A stretch of DNA of 64,000 nucleotides from Streptomyces novaecaesareae (lineage in GTDB: Bacteria > Actinomycetota > Actinomycetes > Streptomycetales > Streptomycetaceae): NCBI RefSeq assembly GCF_000716875.1, contig NZ_JNWQ01000022.1:1-64000 (forward strand), given 5' to 3'. Position 1 is the stretch's first letter. Every line of letters starts with the position of its first letter. The notes beneath the pieces are model-generated. The model did no database searches, was not told where the DNA came from, and saw only the letters and a program-made list of their open reading frames with translations. The translations under genes and the position numbers were made by a program. Positions 23,663 through 32,237 of this stretch are shown one piece after another.

Positions 23663-24306
23663 GTCTCCCCGTCCCCGGCCTCGTCCTGGCGGGCGCGCTC
23701 GTCGGTCGGTTCGCCGGTCGGTTCGCCGGTCGGGCCGTCGGTTGGTCCGTCGGTTGGTTCGCCGGTCGGTTCGTCGGCCAACTCGGTGGCCAGCAGCGCC
23801 AGTCCGAGCCGCATCCGCTGCTTGGCGGCCTGCTCGCTGATGCCGAGCAGTCGGGCCGTCTCCCGGTAGGTCCGGCCGTCGTAGTACGTCACCGCGATGG
23901 TCTCACGCAGGGATCGGGGCAGGGAGTCGACCACGTACTGCATGCGTGCGGCGGTGGCCACGGCGCGGATCTCCGCCTCCGCGCCCAGGGTGTCGCAGTC
24001 CGGCCGTCGTTCGGCCGCGCGCCGCGCCCGCAGCCGTTCGACCGCACGCCGGTGGGTCAGTGTGCCGAGCCAGGAGCGCAGCGTGCCCCGGGCGGGGTCG
24101 AAGTCCTCGGGGTGCTCCCAGACATGGGCGAAGATCTCCCGGGTGAGCTGCCCGGCGGCGGCCTGATCGGCCAGTATCCGCCCGGCCAGGCCGTGCACCA
24201 TCGGCGCGAGCTGGTCGTAGAGTTCGCCGAGCGCGGTCTCCTCGCCGCGCGCGAGGCGGCGCTGCAACTGCTCGTCCCAGCGCGGGGTCCGCTCCGGGGT
24301 GGCCAT
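23659..24306 (-). CDS. ECF-type RNA polymerase sigma factor
   Basis: A 215-residue ECF sigma. Region 2 spans about 20-90 (ETALGELYDQLAPMVHG, then TREIFAHVWEHPEDFDP), and region 4 about 110-165 (LPRSLRETIAVTYYDGRTYRE, then LLGISEQAAKQRMRLGL, the HTH). The last ~43 residues are repeats of TGEP/TDGP encoded by a 12-nt tandem repeat. The ATG at 24306 is followed by the conserved start; earlier in-frame codons are unlikely. It is the first gene of a sigma/anti-sigma pair. The usual ECF autoregulatory promoter could not be identified confidently upstream. Confidence 0.88.
   Translation of the reverse strand: MATPERTPRWDEQLQRRLARGEETALGELYDQLAPMVHGLAGRILADQAAAGQLTREIFAHVWEHPEDFDPARGTLRSWLGTLTHRRAVERLRARRAAERRPDCDTLGAEAEIRAVATAARMQYVVDSLPRSLRETIAVTYYDGRTYRETARLLGISEQAAKQRMRLGLALLATELADEPTGEPTDGPTDGPTGEPTGEPTDERARQDEAGDGET
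23702..23779. repeat. 12-bp tandem repeats in the sigma-factor 3' end
   Basis: About six imperfect copies of a 12-nt unit encode the TGEP/TDGP tail. All keep the frame, so copy-number change alters only tail length. Confidence 0.75.
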
Positions 24307-24867
24307 CGGGAACCACCCTCCTGCCCGGGGTCGCTGGCTTACCCAACGGTATCTTGCGGCCGGAGCGCGGCGGAGGCAATCGAGCAAAAAACGGAACCCT
24401 TCCTCGCGGATCGTCGGCGAGGGGACGGGGCGTCACATCGGCGCTGTTCGAGAGCCGTTGGACATATGTCGCACGGGTGGTTCGCGAGTGGCGGGCGGGG
24501 CACCCGGGGTGTCCGGCGGTAGGTTCGCGCCCAGGGCGTGTCCGAGGTGGGTCGGCCCGGGCCGGACGAGCGCCGGTGCGAGGCTCGCGAGCGTGAGCGG
24601 GACAGTATGCACTGCCCTGTCCCCCGATCGCCGGAATATGCCCGAAGCGCTTGCCGCGGTCCGCCCGCCCGCCCATCCTGAGGCGTATTCGTGTCGCGGC
24701 CGGTGCGCGACCGACGGGTCGGCGCGGACGAGTGGGCGCGGGTGGACGGCCCGGGCGGACGCCCGGGTGCGGCTCGGGTGGCGCCGGGCGGAGTGCGAAG
24801 GCCCGCCGGCCGGTCGATCCGGCCCGATCGGGACTTAGGCCGAACTGCGAGTGCGGGTGGTGGAGCG
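24307..24867. other. Intergenic stretch between divergent sigma and HATPase genes
   Basis: 560 bp with no convincing gene. It must hold the leftward sigma promoter and the rightward HATPase promoter. It is somewhat less GC-rich near 24360-24480. I could not assign promoter boxes with confidence. The in-frame extension upstream of the HATPase GTG (from 24691) is Arg/Gly/Pro-rich and not protein-like. Confidence 0.5.
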
Positions 24868-25341
24868 GTGCAGGTTCTTCAGGTACAGCTTGCGGTGCAG
24901 GCGGACCCCGCCGAGGTCGGCCGGGCCCGTCGGTGGGTGCGCTCGCGGCTGTTGAACCACGGGGTGGACCCGGACGCGCCGATGGCCGAGACGGTGGTGC
25001 TGGTGGTCTCGGAGCTGGTGACCAACGCCGTGGTGCACACCGGCTGTCCGGCCGTGCTGCGGCTCTGCCTGCCGGTGACCGAGGACGCGCGGGAGGGCGG
25101 GCCGGCCGTCCCGCTGCGGGTGGAGGTCGCCGACGCGAGCGAGACGGCCCCGGCCCCGCGGCACGCCGGGGCGGACGAGGACGCGACCAACGGGCGCGGC
25201 CTGGAGCTGGTCGAGCTGCTCTGCGAACGCTGGGGCTGGTACCCGGACGGCTCGGGCAAGCGGGTCTGGTGCGAGATCGGCGCGGACGCCCGCCCGGCCG
25301 ATCCGCTGGCGGACGTGGACTGGGCGGCTTTGGCGCAATAG
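24868..25341 (+). CDS. RsbW/SpoIIAB-like ATP-binding regulator
   Basis: A 157-residue HATPase domain of the anti-sigma/serine-kinase type: VLVVSELVTNAVVHTG (N box, with the Mg-binding Asn), a VEVADAS segment with the ATP-binding Asp, and TNGRGLELVELL (glycine box), ending in GKRVWCEI. It covers just the domain. Streptomyces has many such proteins, most of unknown partner; they bind sigma factors or anti-anti-sigma proteins. I chose the GTG at 24868, where family similarity begins, although its ribosome site is weak. It is downstream of, and divergent from, the ECF sigma gene. It is an intact relative of the fragment at 2160-2497. Confidence 0.8.
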   Translation: MQVLQVQLAVQADPAEVGRARRWVRSRLLNHGVDPDAPMAETVVLVVSELVTNAVVHTGCPAVLRLCLPVTEDAREGGPAVPLRVEVADASETAPAPRHAGADEDATNGRGLELVELLCERWGWYPDGSGKRVWCEIGADARPADPLADVDWAALAQ

Positions 25342-25758
25342 CGGCTTCCGCGGCGGCCGGCGGCCCGTGGCGATCACCGGCCGAAAGGTGACGCAACCAT
25401 TCCGAATTTCTGACTACCCATTGACGTGACGTATCCGACTGATCACGCTTGGGTGCGGCTCTCCGTTGCGAGGGGACGCCGAGGGGACGTCCGTCCACCG
25501 CCGCGGTTCCGCTGTCCAGGGGGATCGTGTCAGCGAAGGGGCCGCGGACTGCCGGTCGCGGACCGCTCCTCGGCGAGTGCGGAGGCCGCGGCGCGGGTTC
25601 AGGGCCCGCGTGTCGCGGTTGGATGGCGGCCTGTCGTTCCGTGCTCGGGGTGCACGCGGCCTGCCGCCATCCACTGCGCCGCCCGGCGCGCCGCCGGGCC
25701 ACGGCGATATCCGGCCACCGCCTCGGCCGGCGTCCATATGAGCCGAGCCGGGGCCGTC
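25342..25758. other. Intergenic stretch without a recognisable gene
   Basis: 416 bp between the HATPase gene and the end of the leftward GlxA-type regulator. A leftward frame covers much of it (25414-25737), but its translation is Arg/Pro/Gly-rich with no family resemblance. No clear hairpin or promoter is assigned. Confidence 0.5.
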
Positions 25759-26730
25759 CTACTGCGGGACGGTGCGGAAGGTGCGCCGGTAGGCACTCGG
25801 TGCCACGTCGAGCCGGCCGCGCAGCTGCAGCCGCAGCGAGGCGGCGGTGCCGAAGCCGGACTCCCGGGCGACCTGGTCGATCGTCAGATCGGTCCGTTCC
25901 AGCAGTTGGCGGGCCCGCTCGGTGCGCTGGGTGGTGATCCACTGACCCGGGCTGGCGCCGGTCTCCTCGCGGAAGCGCCGGGTGAAGGTCCGTACGCTCA
26001 TGCCCGCCCGGTCGGCGAGCAGGCGCAGGGCGAGCGGCTGGTCCAGGTGCTCCAGCGCCCAGGCGCGCACCGCGGCGGTGCCGGGGCCCTCGGCGTCCAC
26101 CGGGCTCGGGGCCTCCACGTACTGCTTCTGGCCGCCCTCGCGCCACGGCGGTACCAGGCAGTTGCGGGCCACCGCGTTGGCCACCGCACTGCCGTGGTCG
26201 CGCCGCACCACGTGCAGGCAGAGGTCCACCCCGGCGGCCACCCCGCCGGAGGTGAGGATGTCGCCGTCGTCGGTGTAGAGCACGTCGGGGTCGAGCAGCA
26301 CCCGGGGGAACAGCTGGGCGAAGCGCTCGGTGTAGCGCCAGTGCGTGGTGGCCGGGCGGCCGTCCAGCAGTCCGGCGGCGGCCAGGATGAACGAGCCGGT
26401 GCAGATCGACACCAGCCGGGTGCCGGGCCGGATCCGGGCCAGCGCGGCGGCCAGCGCCGGGGTGAAGCAGGCGTCGGGGGCGGACGGCCTGGAGTCGGCG
26501 GAGGCCGGGATCACCACCGTGTCGGCCCGCTCCAGCAGTTCGGGCCCGTGGTCCACCATGACCTTGAAGTCGGCGCTGGTGGCGATCGGCCGCCCGTCCA
26601 GCGTGCAGGTGGCCACCTCGTAGAGGCGTTGTCCGGCCGAGTCCTTGGCGCCGCCGAAGATGCGGGCGGGGATGGCGAGTTCGAAGGCGATCACGCCCTC
26701 CAGGGCGAGTACCGCGACCAGGTGTGCCAT
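25759..26730 (-). CDS. GlxA/FtrA-type transcriptional regulator (DJ-1/PfpI plus AraC HTH)
   Basis: A 323-residue regulator. Residues about 3-190 form a class-I glutamine-amidotransferase-like (DJ-1/PfpI) domain with VSICTGSFILAAAGLLDGR, where the Cys is at the nucleophile position, and DDGDILTSGGVAAGVDLCL. Residues about 215-320 are an AraC-type double HTH (LLADRAGMSVRTFTRRF, then VARESGFGTAASLRLQLR). Such proteins usually activate a neighbouring gene in response to a small molecule. It is divergent from the MFS gene across 120 bp, making that transporter the likely target. The inducer is unknown. Confidence 0.88.
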   Translation of the reverse strand: MAHLVAVLALEGVIAFELAIPARIFGGAKDSAGQRLYEVATCTLDGRPIATSADFKVMVDHGPELLERADTVVIPASADSRPSAPDACFTPALAAALARIRPGTRLVSICTGSFILAAAGLLDGRPATTHWRYTERFAQLFPRVLLDPDVLYTDDGDILTSGGVAAGVDLCLHVVRRDHGSAVANAVARNCLVPPWREGGQKQYVEAPSPVDAEGPGTAAVRAWALEHLDQPLALRLLADRAGMSVRTFTRRFREETGASPGQWITTQRTERARQLLERTDLTIDQVARESGFGTAASLRLQLRGRLDVAPSAYRRTFRTVPQ

Positions 26731-26850
26731 GGGGTCCCCTCGGGTGTCGGTGGGTGCGGATCAGCGTACGCCCGGTCGTGGCCCGATTCTTGCGAAAGCT
26801 GTCATTCAGGCCACTCGTCGGGAGCCCGGCCGCCCGGAACACTCGTTCGC

Positions 26851-28215
26851 GTGACCGAACGCAGCGCCCTCACCCCCACACCCGTCCCCGATCCGACCGA
26901 CTCCGATCCGACCGGCTCCGAGCGGCCCGCCCCGGCCGGGCGCCCCCGGGTGCACTACGCCTGGGTGGTGGCCGGGGTCTCCCTGCTCGTCCTGCTCGGC
27001 TCGGCCGGCTTCCGCTCCACCCCGAGCCTGATGATGGACGCCCTGCACAACGAGTTCGGCTGGTCGCTGGGGACGATCTCCAGCGCCACCTCCGTCAACC
27101 TGACCCTCTACGGCCTCACCGCCCCCTTCGCCGCCGCCCTGATGGACAGGTTCGGGGTGCGCCTGGTGGTGGTCTGCGCGCTGCTGACCATCTCGGTCGG
27201 CTCCGGGCTCACCATGCTGATGCGCGAGCCCTGGCAACTGGTGCTCTGCTGGGGCGTGCTGGTCGGCCTCGGCAGCGGCTCGATGGCCGGCGCCTTCGCC
27301 ACCACCATCACCGGCCGGTGGTTCCGGGCCCGCCAGGGCCTGGTCACCGGAGTGCTGACCGCCGCGGGCGCGGCGGGCAACCTGGTCTTCCTGCCGGTCG
27401 GTGCCTGGCTGGTGGAGCAGCACGGCTGGCGCTCGGCCGTGGTCGTGGTCTCGCTCGCCGCCAGCGCCGTCGCAGTCCCCGTCCTGGTGCTGATGCGCGA
27501 GCGGCCCGCCGACATCGGCCTGCTCCCGTACGGCGCGACCGAGGAGCCTCCGGCCCCGGTCTCCGACGGTCGCGCCCTGGCCCGCACGCTGCGGGTGCTG
27601 CGCGGCGCCGCCCGCAGCCGGGCGTTCTGGCTGCTGGCCGGCTCCTTCGCGATCTGCGGCGCCACCACCGCCGGCCTGGTCGGCACCCACTTCATCCCGG
27701 CCGCGCACGACCACGGCATGCCGGTCACCACCGCTGCGAGCCTGCTCGCCCTGATCGGCGTCTTCGACGTGCTCGGCACCGTCTTCAGCGGCTGGCTCAC
27801 CGACCGGGTCGACTCCCGGGTGCTGCTGACCGTCTACTACGGGCTGCGCGGGCTGTCCCTGCTCCTGCTGCCGCAGCTGCTGGCCGGCTCGCTGCAGCCG
27901 CCGATCCTCGCCTTCGTGATCTTCTACGGCCTGGACTGGGTCGCCACCGTGCCGCCGACCGTCGCGCTGTGCCGCCGGCACTTCGGCGAGGACGCCCCGA
28001 TCGTCTTCGGCTGGGTGCTCGCCAGCCACCAGATCGGCGCGGCCGTCGTCGCCGGGCTGGCGGGCCTGGCCCGCGACGCGCTCGGCAACTACGACCTGAC
28101 CTGGTACGGCGCCGGGGCGCTGTGCGCGGTCGCGGTCGGGCTCTGCCTGGCGCTGCGCCCCGACCGCCCGGGCGGTGCCGGCGGCACCGTGAAGGCTGTC
28201 GGTGCGGAAGCCTAG
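26851..28215 (+). CDS. MFS transporter (monocarboxylate/oxalate-formate antiporter type)
   Basis: A 454-residue transporter with 12 predicted membrane helices. The loop between helices 2 and 3 has the MFS motif DRFGVR, and GRWFRARQGLVTGVLTAAGA resembles the OFA and monocarboxylate-porter families. The first ~35 residues are Pro/Thr-rich and cytoplasmic. It starts at GTG 26851; no membrane helix precedes it. It is probably controlled by the divergent GlxA-type regulator. Export of a toxic compound or uptake of an organic acid are both possible. Confidence 0.8.
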   Translation: MTERSALTPTPVPDPTDSDPTGSERPAPAGRPRVHYAWVVAGVSLLVLLGSAGFRSTPSLMMDALHNEFGWSLGTISSATSVNLTLYGLTAPFAAALMDRFGVRLVVVCALLTISVGSGLTMLMREPWQLVLCWGVLVGLGSGSMAGAFATTITGRWFRARQGLVTGVLTAAGAAGNLVFLPVGAWLVEQHGWRSAVVVVSLAASAVAVPVLVLMRERPADIGLLPYGATEEPPAPVSDGRALARTLRVLRGAARSRAFWLLAGSFAICGATTAGLVGTHFIPAAHDHGMPVTTAASLLALIGVFDVLGTVFSGWLTDRVDSRVLLTVYYGLRGLSLLLLPQLLAGSLQPPILAFVIFYGLDWVATVPPTVALCRRHFGEDAPIVFGWVLASHQIGAAVVAGLAGLARDALGNYDLTWYGAGALCAVAVGLCLALRPDRPGGAGGTVKAVGAEA

Positions 28216-28224
28216 GCTCGCCCC

Positions 28225-28752
28225 ATGGCGCTCACCTTCACCCTGGACCCGAAGCTCGACCCCGATCTGCGGACGGACATCGTCCGGCTGTGGGCCGACG
28301 TCACCAACGCCGGCGGGGCGGTCGGCTTCGTGGCGCCGGTCACCGAGGACGAGGTCTGGGACACCGCCGACCGCCAGTTCGCCGGGGTCGGGCCGGACGG
28401 CCCGGACCGGCTGCTGGCCGCCCACGACGGCGACACCGGCCGGCTGGTCGGCGTGCTGTTCTTCGAGTCCATGCAGTTCGAACCGATGGAGCACTGGCGG
28501 ATGCTCAAGCGGGTCATGGTGCACCCCGACTGCCAGGGCCGCGGCCACGGTGCCCGACTGCTCGCCGAGGCCGAGCGGGTGGCCCGGGAGTGGGGGCTGG
28601 AGGCGCTGCGGCTCACCGCGCGCGGCGGCCTGGGGCTGGAGCAGTTCTACGCCCGCAGCGGCTACCGTGAGGTCGGCCGGGTGCCGGCCGCGATCCGGGT
28701 CGCCCCCGGGGACGACCGCGACGACATCACCATGTGGCTCGACCTTCGCTGA
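28225..28752 (+). CDS. GNAT-family N-acetyltransferase
   Basis: A 175-residue GNAT protein. RVMVHPDCQGRGHGARLL supplies the strand-4 segment and the Q/RxxGxG/A acetyl-CoA loop, and GLEQFYARSGYREVGR the family's C-terminal motif. It transfers an acetyl group from acetyl-CoA to an unidentified amine. It starts 9 bp after the MFS stop and is probably cotranscribed with it, which would suit modification and export of the same compound; that link is inference. Confidence 0.88.
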   Translation: MALTFTLDPKLDPDLRTDIVRLWADVTNAGGAVGFVAPVTEDEVWDTADRQFAGVGPDGPDRLLAAHDGDTGRLVGVLFFESMQFEPMEHWRMLKRVMVHPDCQGRGHGARLLAEAERVAREWGLEALRLTARGGLGLEQFYARSGYREVGRVPAAIRVAPGDDRDDITMWLDLR

Positions 28753-28928
28753 TCCCGGGCCCAACTGGCGGGAACGGCCGGGGCGGAAACGGCCGGGGCG
28801 GGCGACCGGCCCTCCTCGCCCGGCTTCGAGCAGGAGGGGCCCGGGCCGCGTCGGCCGTCAGGCATGCTTGACTGGAGGACCCGCCCCGCGCCAGGACCCG
28901 CCCCGCGCAACGAGAAGGATGTGTTCCA

Positions 28929-29273
28929 GTGAGCAGCAACGGCCCGGATAAGTCGCACGCCACGCTCCGCTACACCTCCCTGCGGGTCAGCATCTTCCTC
29001 GGCTGCCTGCTGGTGGCCCTGCTGCTCGGGCACTTCCAGGTCATCCCGGTCAGCGGCGAGGCCGGTGTGATCTTCCTCTTCCTGCTGGCCGCGGTCGCCT
29101 CCGCGCCGCTCAGCTACGCCCTGCTGGGCAAGCAGCGCGACGAGATGTCGGCCCAGATCAGCGGCAAGGTCTCCGGGCTGCGCAGCCGTACCGCCGAGCG
29201 GATCGCCGCGCAGAACGCCGAGGAGGACGCCGCCGACGACGCCGCCCGCGCGGCCGCCGCCGGGCAGAACTGA
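28929..29273 (+). CDS. DUF4229 domain membrane protein
   Basis: A 114-residue protein with two membrane helices (about 18-37 and 45-66, separated by VIPVSGEAG), then ALLGKQRDEMSAQISGKVSG, the characteristic DUF4229 segment, and an Ala-rich charged tail. It starts at GTG 28929. The function of DUF4229 is unknown. From memory, in other Streptomyces it lies near futalosine-pathway genes, which agrees with mqnA further along here. Confidence 0.85.
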   Translation: MSSNGPDKSHATLRYTSLRVSIFLGCLLVALLLGHFQVIPVSGEAGVIFLFLLAAVASAPLSYALLGKQRDEMSAQISGKVSGLRSRTAERIAAQNAEEDAADDAARAAAAGQN

Positions 29274-29317
29274 TCCCGGCCCACCTCCCCGCCCGCCGAG
29301 CCCCCGCCGCAGCCGCC

Positions 29318-30442
29318 GTGCCCACCACCCGAGACTCCGTGCCGTCCGAGCCGCCGTTCGGGCAGTCGCCCGAGCCGCTGCCCGAGTCGTCGCCTGAGCC
29401 GCTGCCCGAGCCGCCGCCCGCCGAGAGCGCGCTCGGGACCTGGCCGGCCCCCGTACGCCGGCCCACCGGGCGGGACGTGGCCCGGCTCGCCGGGGTCTCC
29501 CAGGCCACCGTCTCCCTGGTCTTCTCCGGTGCCGAGGCCGGCCGCCGGGTCTCCGAAGCCACCCGCCAGCGGGTCCGGGAGGCCGCCCGCAGCCTCGGCT
29601 ACCGCCCGCAGGCGGCCGGCCGGCAGCTGCGGCTCGGCCGCAGCGGGATGATCCTGCTCTCCGTGCCGAACCTCCAGGGCCCCTTCTTCGGCCGGGTGCT
29701 GGAAGGCGTCCACCAGGAGGCCGGCCGGCACGGACTGGCGGTCGTGGTCAGCTCCGGTTGGGGCAGCGCCACCCTCGCCGAGGCCGCCACCGCCGGCCGC
29801 TTCGACGGCCTGCTGATCTGCTCCCCGGACGACAGCCAGCTCGGCGAACTGCCCGCCGACACCCCCGCCGTCTTCCTCGACGCCGACCCGGGCACCGACC
29901 GCACGCGCCCGACCGTGGAACTCGACGTGGCCGGCGGGATGCGCGCCGCCGTCGAGCACCTGGCGGCCCTCGGCCACCGCCGGATCGGCCGGCTGCGCTC
30001 CAGCCACGCCGCGTACACGTTCCGGGTGCGGCAGGCCGCCTTCGAGCGGGTCGTCCGGGAACTCGGCCTGGACGTCGTGGAGTTGGGCGTGAGCCTGAAC
30101 GAAGGCCACCGGGCCGCGCGAGCCGTGGCGGACCGTCTGCTGTCACGGGCGGACCGGCCGCGTGCGGTGATCTGCGACGACGACGTGGTCGCCTCCGGGG
30201 TCTACCAGGCCGCCGTCGAGCTGGGGCTGCGGGTGCCGGAGGACCTGTCCGTGGTCGGCATGGACAACGTGGCGGTGGCCGCGCTGCTCGCCCCGCCGCT
30301 GACCACCGTCGACCTGCCGGGCGAGGAACTGGGCCGGGCCGGCGCGGCCGCGCTGGCGGGCCTGCTGCGCGGGGAGCGGGTGGAGCCGGTGGCGCCGCTG
30401 GCCACGTCGCTGGTGCTGCGCTCGTCCACCGCGTCGGCGTAG
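29318..30442 (+). CDS. LacI-family transcriptional regulator
   Basis: A 374-residue regulator with an unusual ~48-residue Pro/Glu-rich lead (PEPLPESSPEPLPEPPP). A LacI HTH follows at about 52-71 (DVARLAGVSQATVSLVFSG) with a hinge helix (YRPQAAGRQLRLGRSG), then a periplasmic-binding-like effector domain to the end (GHRRIGRLRS, VPEDLSVVGMDNVAVA). It should bind a palindromic operator and release it on binding a sugar or nucleoside. No transport or catabolic gene is adjacent on its strand, so its target is unknown. GTG 29318 is used; a later start would remove the Pro/Glu lead. Confidence 0.88.
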   Translation: MPTTRDSVPSEPPFGQSPEPLPESSPEPLPEPPPAESALGTWPAPVRRPTGRDVARLAGVSQATVSLVFSGAEAGRRVSEATRQRVREAARSLGYRPQAAGRQLRLGRSGMILLSVPNLQGPFFGRVLEGVHQEAGRHGLAVVVSSGWGSATLAEAATAGRFDGLLICSPDDSQLGELPADTPAVFLDADPGTDRTRPTVELDVAGGMRAAVEHLAALGHRRIGRLRSSHAAYTFRVRQAAFERVVRELGLDVVELGVSLNEGHRAARAVADRLLSRADRPRAVICDDDVVASGVYQAAVELGLRVPEDLSVVGMDNVAVAALLAPPLTTVDLPGEELGRAGAAALAGLLRGERVEPVAPLATSLVLRSSTASA

Positions 30443-30486
30443 CCGGTACCGGCAAGGGCGCCCATTCGTCTGATTGGTTCGATCAG

Positions 30487-30642
30487 GTGAAGATGGGTCG
30501 CCTACACCGCCACCGATTTCACCGGCAGCCCGCTGCTGCCCGCCGAACCCGCAAAGGTCGGCGTCGGCGTCCAGGCGCCGTCACCGCCGAACTCGCCGTC
30601 ACCGACGCACAGCCCGTGGCAGAGTCCGCCGCCGAGGAATAA
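30487..30642 (+). CDS. Possible small basic protein
   Basis: A 51-codon frame starting at GTG 30487 (or ATG 30493) ends at a TAA 3 bp before a strong terminator, which suggests a real gene end. The N-terminal half is very basic (RLHRHRFHR, RRTRKGRRRR), the C-terminal half acidic and Ala-rich. No good ribosome site is seen for either start. The neighbouring frame of the first half reads more like ordinary protein (YTATDFTGSPLLP), so a frameshifted gene or a non-coding RNA is possible. Confidence 0.35.
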   Translation: MKMGRLHRHRFHRQPAAARRTRKGRRRRPGAVTAELAVTDAQPVAESAAEE

Positions 30643-30645
30643 AGG

Positions 30646-30682
30646 GACTGCGCCCGCCGGCCAGACCCCGGCGGGCGCAGTC
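30646..30682. terminator. Strong bidirectional hairpin terminator
   Basis: A perfect 15-bp stem (30646-30660 with 30668-30682) with a 7-nt loop, between the small ORF and the end of the convergent MFS gene. It probably serves both. Confidence 0.75.
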
Positions 30683-30698
30683 GTCTGTGGGGGTGGGC

Positions 30699-31910
30699 TC
30701 AGCCCACCGGGACGGGCTGGGCCAGGCTCGGCGCGACGGGCGCCGGGCGGAACCAGCGCCGGGCGCCGAACAGGAGCAGTCCGCCGAGCGCGATCCCGCC
30801 GGCCGCGCACAGCGCGACGGGTCGCAGCGAGTCCTCGGCGAGGTTGCCGGAGACGGCGTAGCCGAGCGAGTTGCCGGTGGCGAACAGCGTCACCAGCCAG
30901 GCGAAGGCCTCGGTGACGGTGCCGGTCGGCGCCAGCTCGGCGACGAGGACGAACGCCGCCGCCAGCAGCGGGGCCAGCATGACGCCGGACACGAAGGCCA
31001 GCGCGGCCATCGGGTACGGCCCGGGCAGGGTGACCAGCGGCAGGTAGGAGACGGCCATCGCGAGGGCCATCACCCAGGTGCGGGTGGCGGTGGTCTGCCG
31101 CCACTTGACCGCGCCGTAGGCGAGCGCGCCGAGCAGGCCGCCGAGGGCCGCGAGCGCGAGCAGGGTGCCCGCGCCGCCCGGGAGCGCGCCGGTGTGGTGC
31201 TCGGCGTAGGCGATGAACAGCACGTTCTGCGCGCCGACCGCCCAGCCGGCCCCGGCCAGTCCGAGCAGCAGCAGCACCAGGCCGGGGGAGCGCAGCGGCC
31301 CGAGCAGTCCGGCGGAGTCCGCGCGGACGGGGGCACGCCAGGCCCGGGCCGGTGCGGCGGTGGCCACGATCAGTGCCCCGGCCAGGCCGAGTGCGGCGGC
31401 GACCCAGAGCGCGGCGACCGGGCTGAAGAGGCCGGCGATCCCGGCGACGGCCAGCGGCCCGGCGACGTAGAGGATCTGCTGGGAGGCGGAGTCGAGGGCG
31501 TACGCGGTGTCGAGCTGCTCCTCGTCGACGACGTCCGGCCAGAGCGAGCGCAGGGAGGGCTCCAGCGGCGGCATGGCGAGGCCGGCGATCGCGGCGCCGA
31601 CCGGGGCGGCGAGCGGGGAGCCGGGGGCGAGGGCGAGCAGTGCGTACCCGCCGCCGGCCACCACGGCCGAGGCGAGCAGGACGCGGGGCTGCCCGGTGCG
31701 GTCCACGATCCGCCCGAGCACCGGGCCGCCGACGGCCGCCGAGATCGCGTACGCGGCGGTGGCCAGCCCGATCCGTCCGTACGGCGTGCCGGCCTCGCGC
31801 AGGGCGAGGGCGATCACCAGGGCGGTCATGCCGGCGGGCAGGCGGCCGAGCAGGGTGCCGAGGAGCAGGCGGGTGACGTGCGGGGCGCGGAGCAGGGCGA
31901 GGTAGCCCAT
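30699..31910 (-). CDS. MFS transporter
   Basis: A 403-residue protein with about 12 membrane helices and a short N terminus (RAPHVTRLLLGTLLGRLPAG). The motif-A loop reads GRIVDRTGQPR. It resembles actinomycete drug- or sugar-efflux MFS proteins; the substrate is not identifiable. A perfect 14-bp palindrome 48 bp upstream suggests a dedicated repressor, though none is next to it. ATG 31910 is used. Confidence 0.82.
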   Translation of the reverse strand: MGYLALLRAPHVTRLLLGTLLGRLPAGMTALVIALALREAGTPYGRIGLATAAYAISAAVGGPVLGRIVDRTGQPRVLLASAVVAGGGYALLALAPGSPLAAPVGAAIAGLAMPPLEPSLRSLWPDVVDEEQLDTAYALDSASQQILYVAGPLAVAGIAGLFSPVAALWVAAALGLAGALIVATAAPARAWRAPVRADSAGLLGPLRSPGLVLLLLGLAGAGWAVGAQNVLFIAYAEHHTGALPGGAGTLLALAALGGLLGALAYGAVKWRQTTATRTWVMALAMAVSYLPLVTLPGPYPMAALAFVSGVMLAPLLAAAFVLVAELAPTGTVTEAFAWLVTLFATGNSLGYAVSGNLAEDSLRPVALCAAGGIALGGLLLFGARRWFRPAPVAPSLAQPVPVG

Positions 31911-31957
31911 CGGCGTCTTCTCCGGTCTGGGCAGGCGGTGGCGGGGACGTCATCAAA

Positions 31958-31971
31958 GTTATACGTATAAC
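31958..31971. promoter_or_regulatory. Perfect palindromic operator upstream of the MFS gene
   Basis: GTTATACGTATAAC is a perfect 14-bp palindrome, strikingly AT-rich for this genome, 48 bp upstream of the leftward MFS start. Its size and form fit the operator of a dimeric MarR-, GntR- or TetR-type repressor. Confidence 0.6.
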
Positions 31972-32062
31972 CGCTCGTCGGTCAATCGGGCCGGTTGGCG
32001 TGAACTGATGGGGCGTCAGCCTCGTTCGTGTCCGGATCTCGTCTTGACCTCAAACAACTACT

Positions 32063-32092
32063 TTGAACATCTCAAACCTTTACTGCTAACGT
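32063..32092 (+). promoter_or_regulatory. Promoter of the symporter transcript
   Basis: TTGAAC (32063-32068) and TAACGT (32087-32092) are separated by 18 nt, matching HrdB-type boxes. The expected transcript start is 32099-32100, at the ATG of the small ORF below. A CTCAAAC direct repeat at 32049 and 32071, 22 bp apart, overlaps the promoter. Confidence 0.55.
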
Positions 32093-32099
32093 GTCGGCC

Positions 32100-32237
32100 A
32101 TGACCACCTCGGACGCACTGCGGATGCACGGCCCGGGCCAGCTGCCCGGCGCCGCCCGCCCGTGCGCCCCGACCGGTGCTGTGGACAGCCCGCGCCGTTG
32201 TCGCGCCATGAGCTGTATTCCGGCGGCACGCCCCTGA
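32100..32237 (+). CDS. Possible leaderless small ORF upstream of the symporter
   Basis: A 45-codon frame (start MTTSDALRMHGPGQ, end PAARP) begins at the predicted transcript start, so translation would be leaderless, which is common in actinomycetes. There is no ribosome site. It ends 99 bp before the symporter gene. It has three cysteines and no recognisable domain. It could be a regulatory upstream ORF, or the region may be just an untranslated leader. Confidence 0.35.
   Translation: MTTSDALRMHGPGQLPGAARPCAPTGAVDSPRRCRAMSCIPAARP

Noticed and set aside
25414..25737. A 107-codon leftward frame in the intergenic region
   Set aside because: Arg/Pro/Gly-rich translation, no ribosome site and no resemblance to any family.
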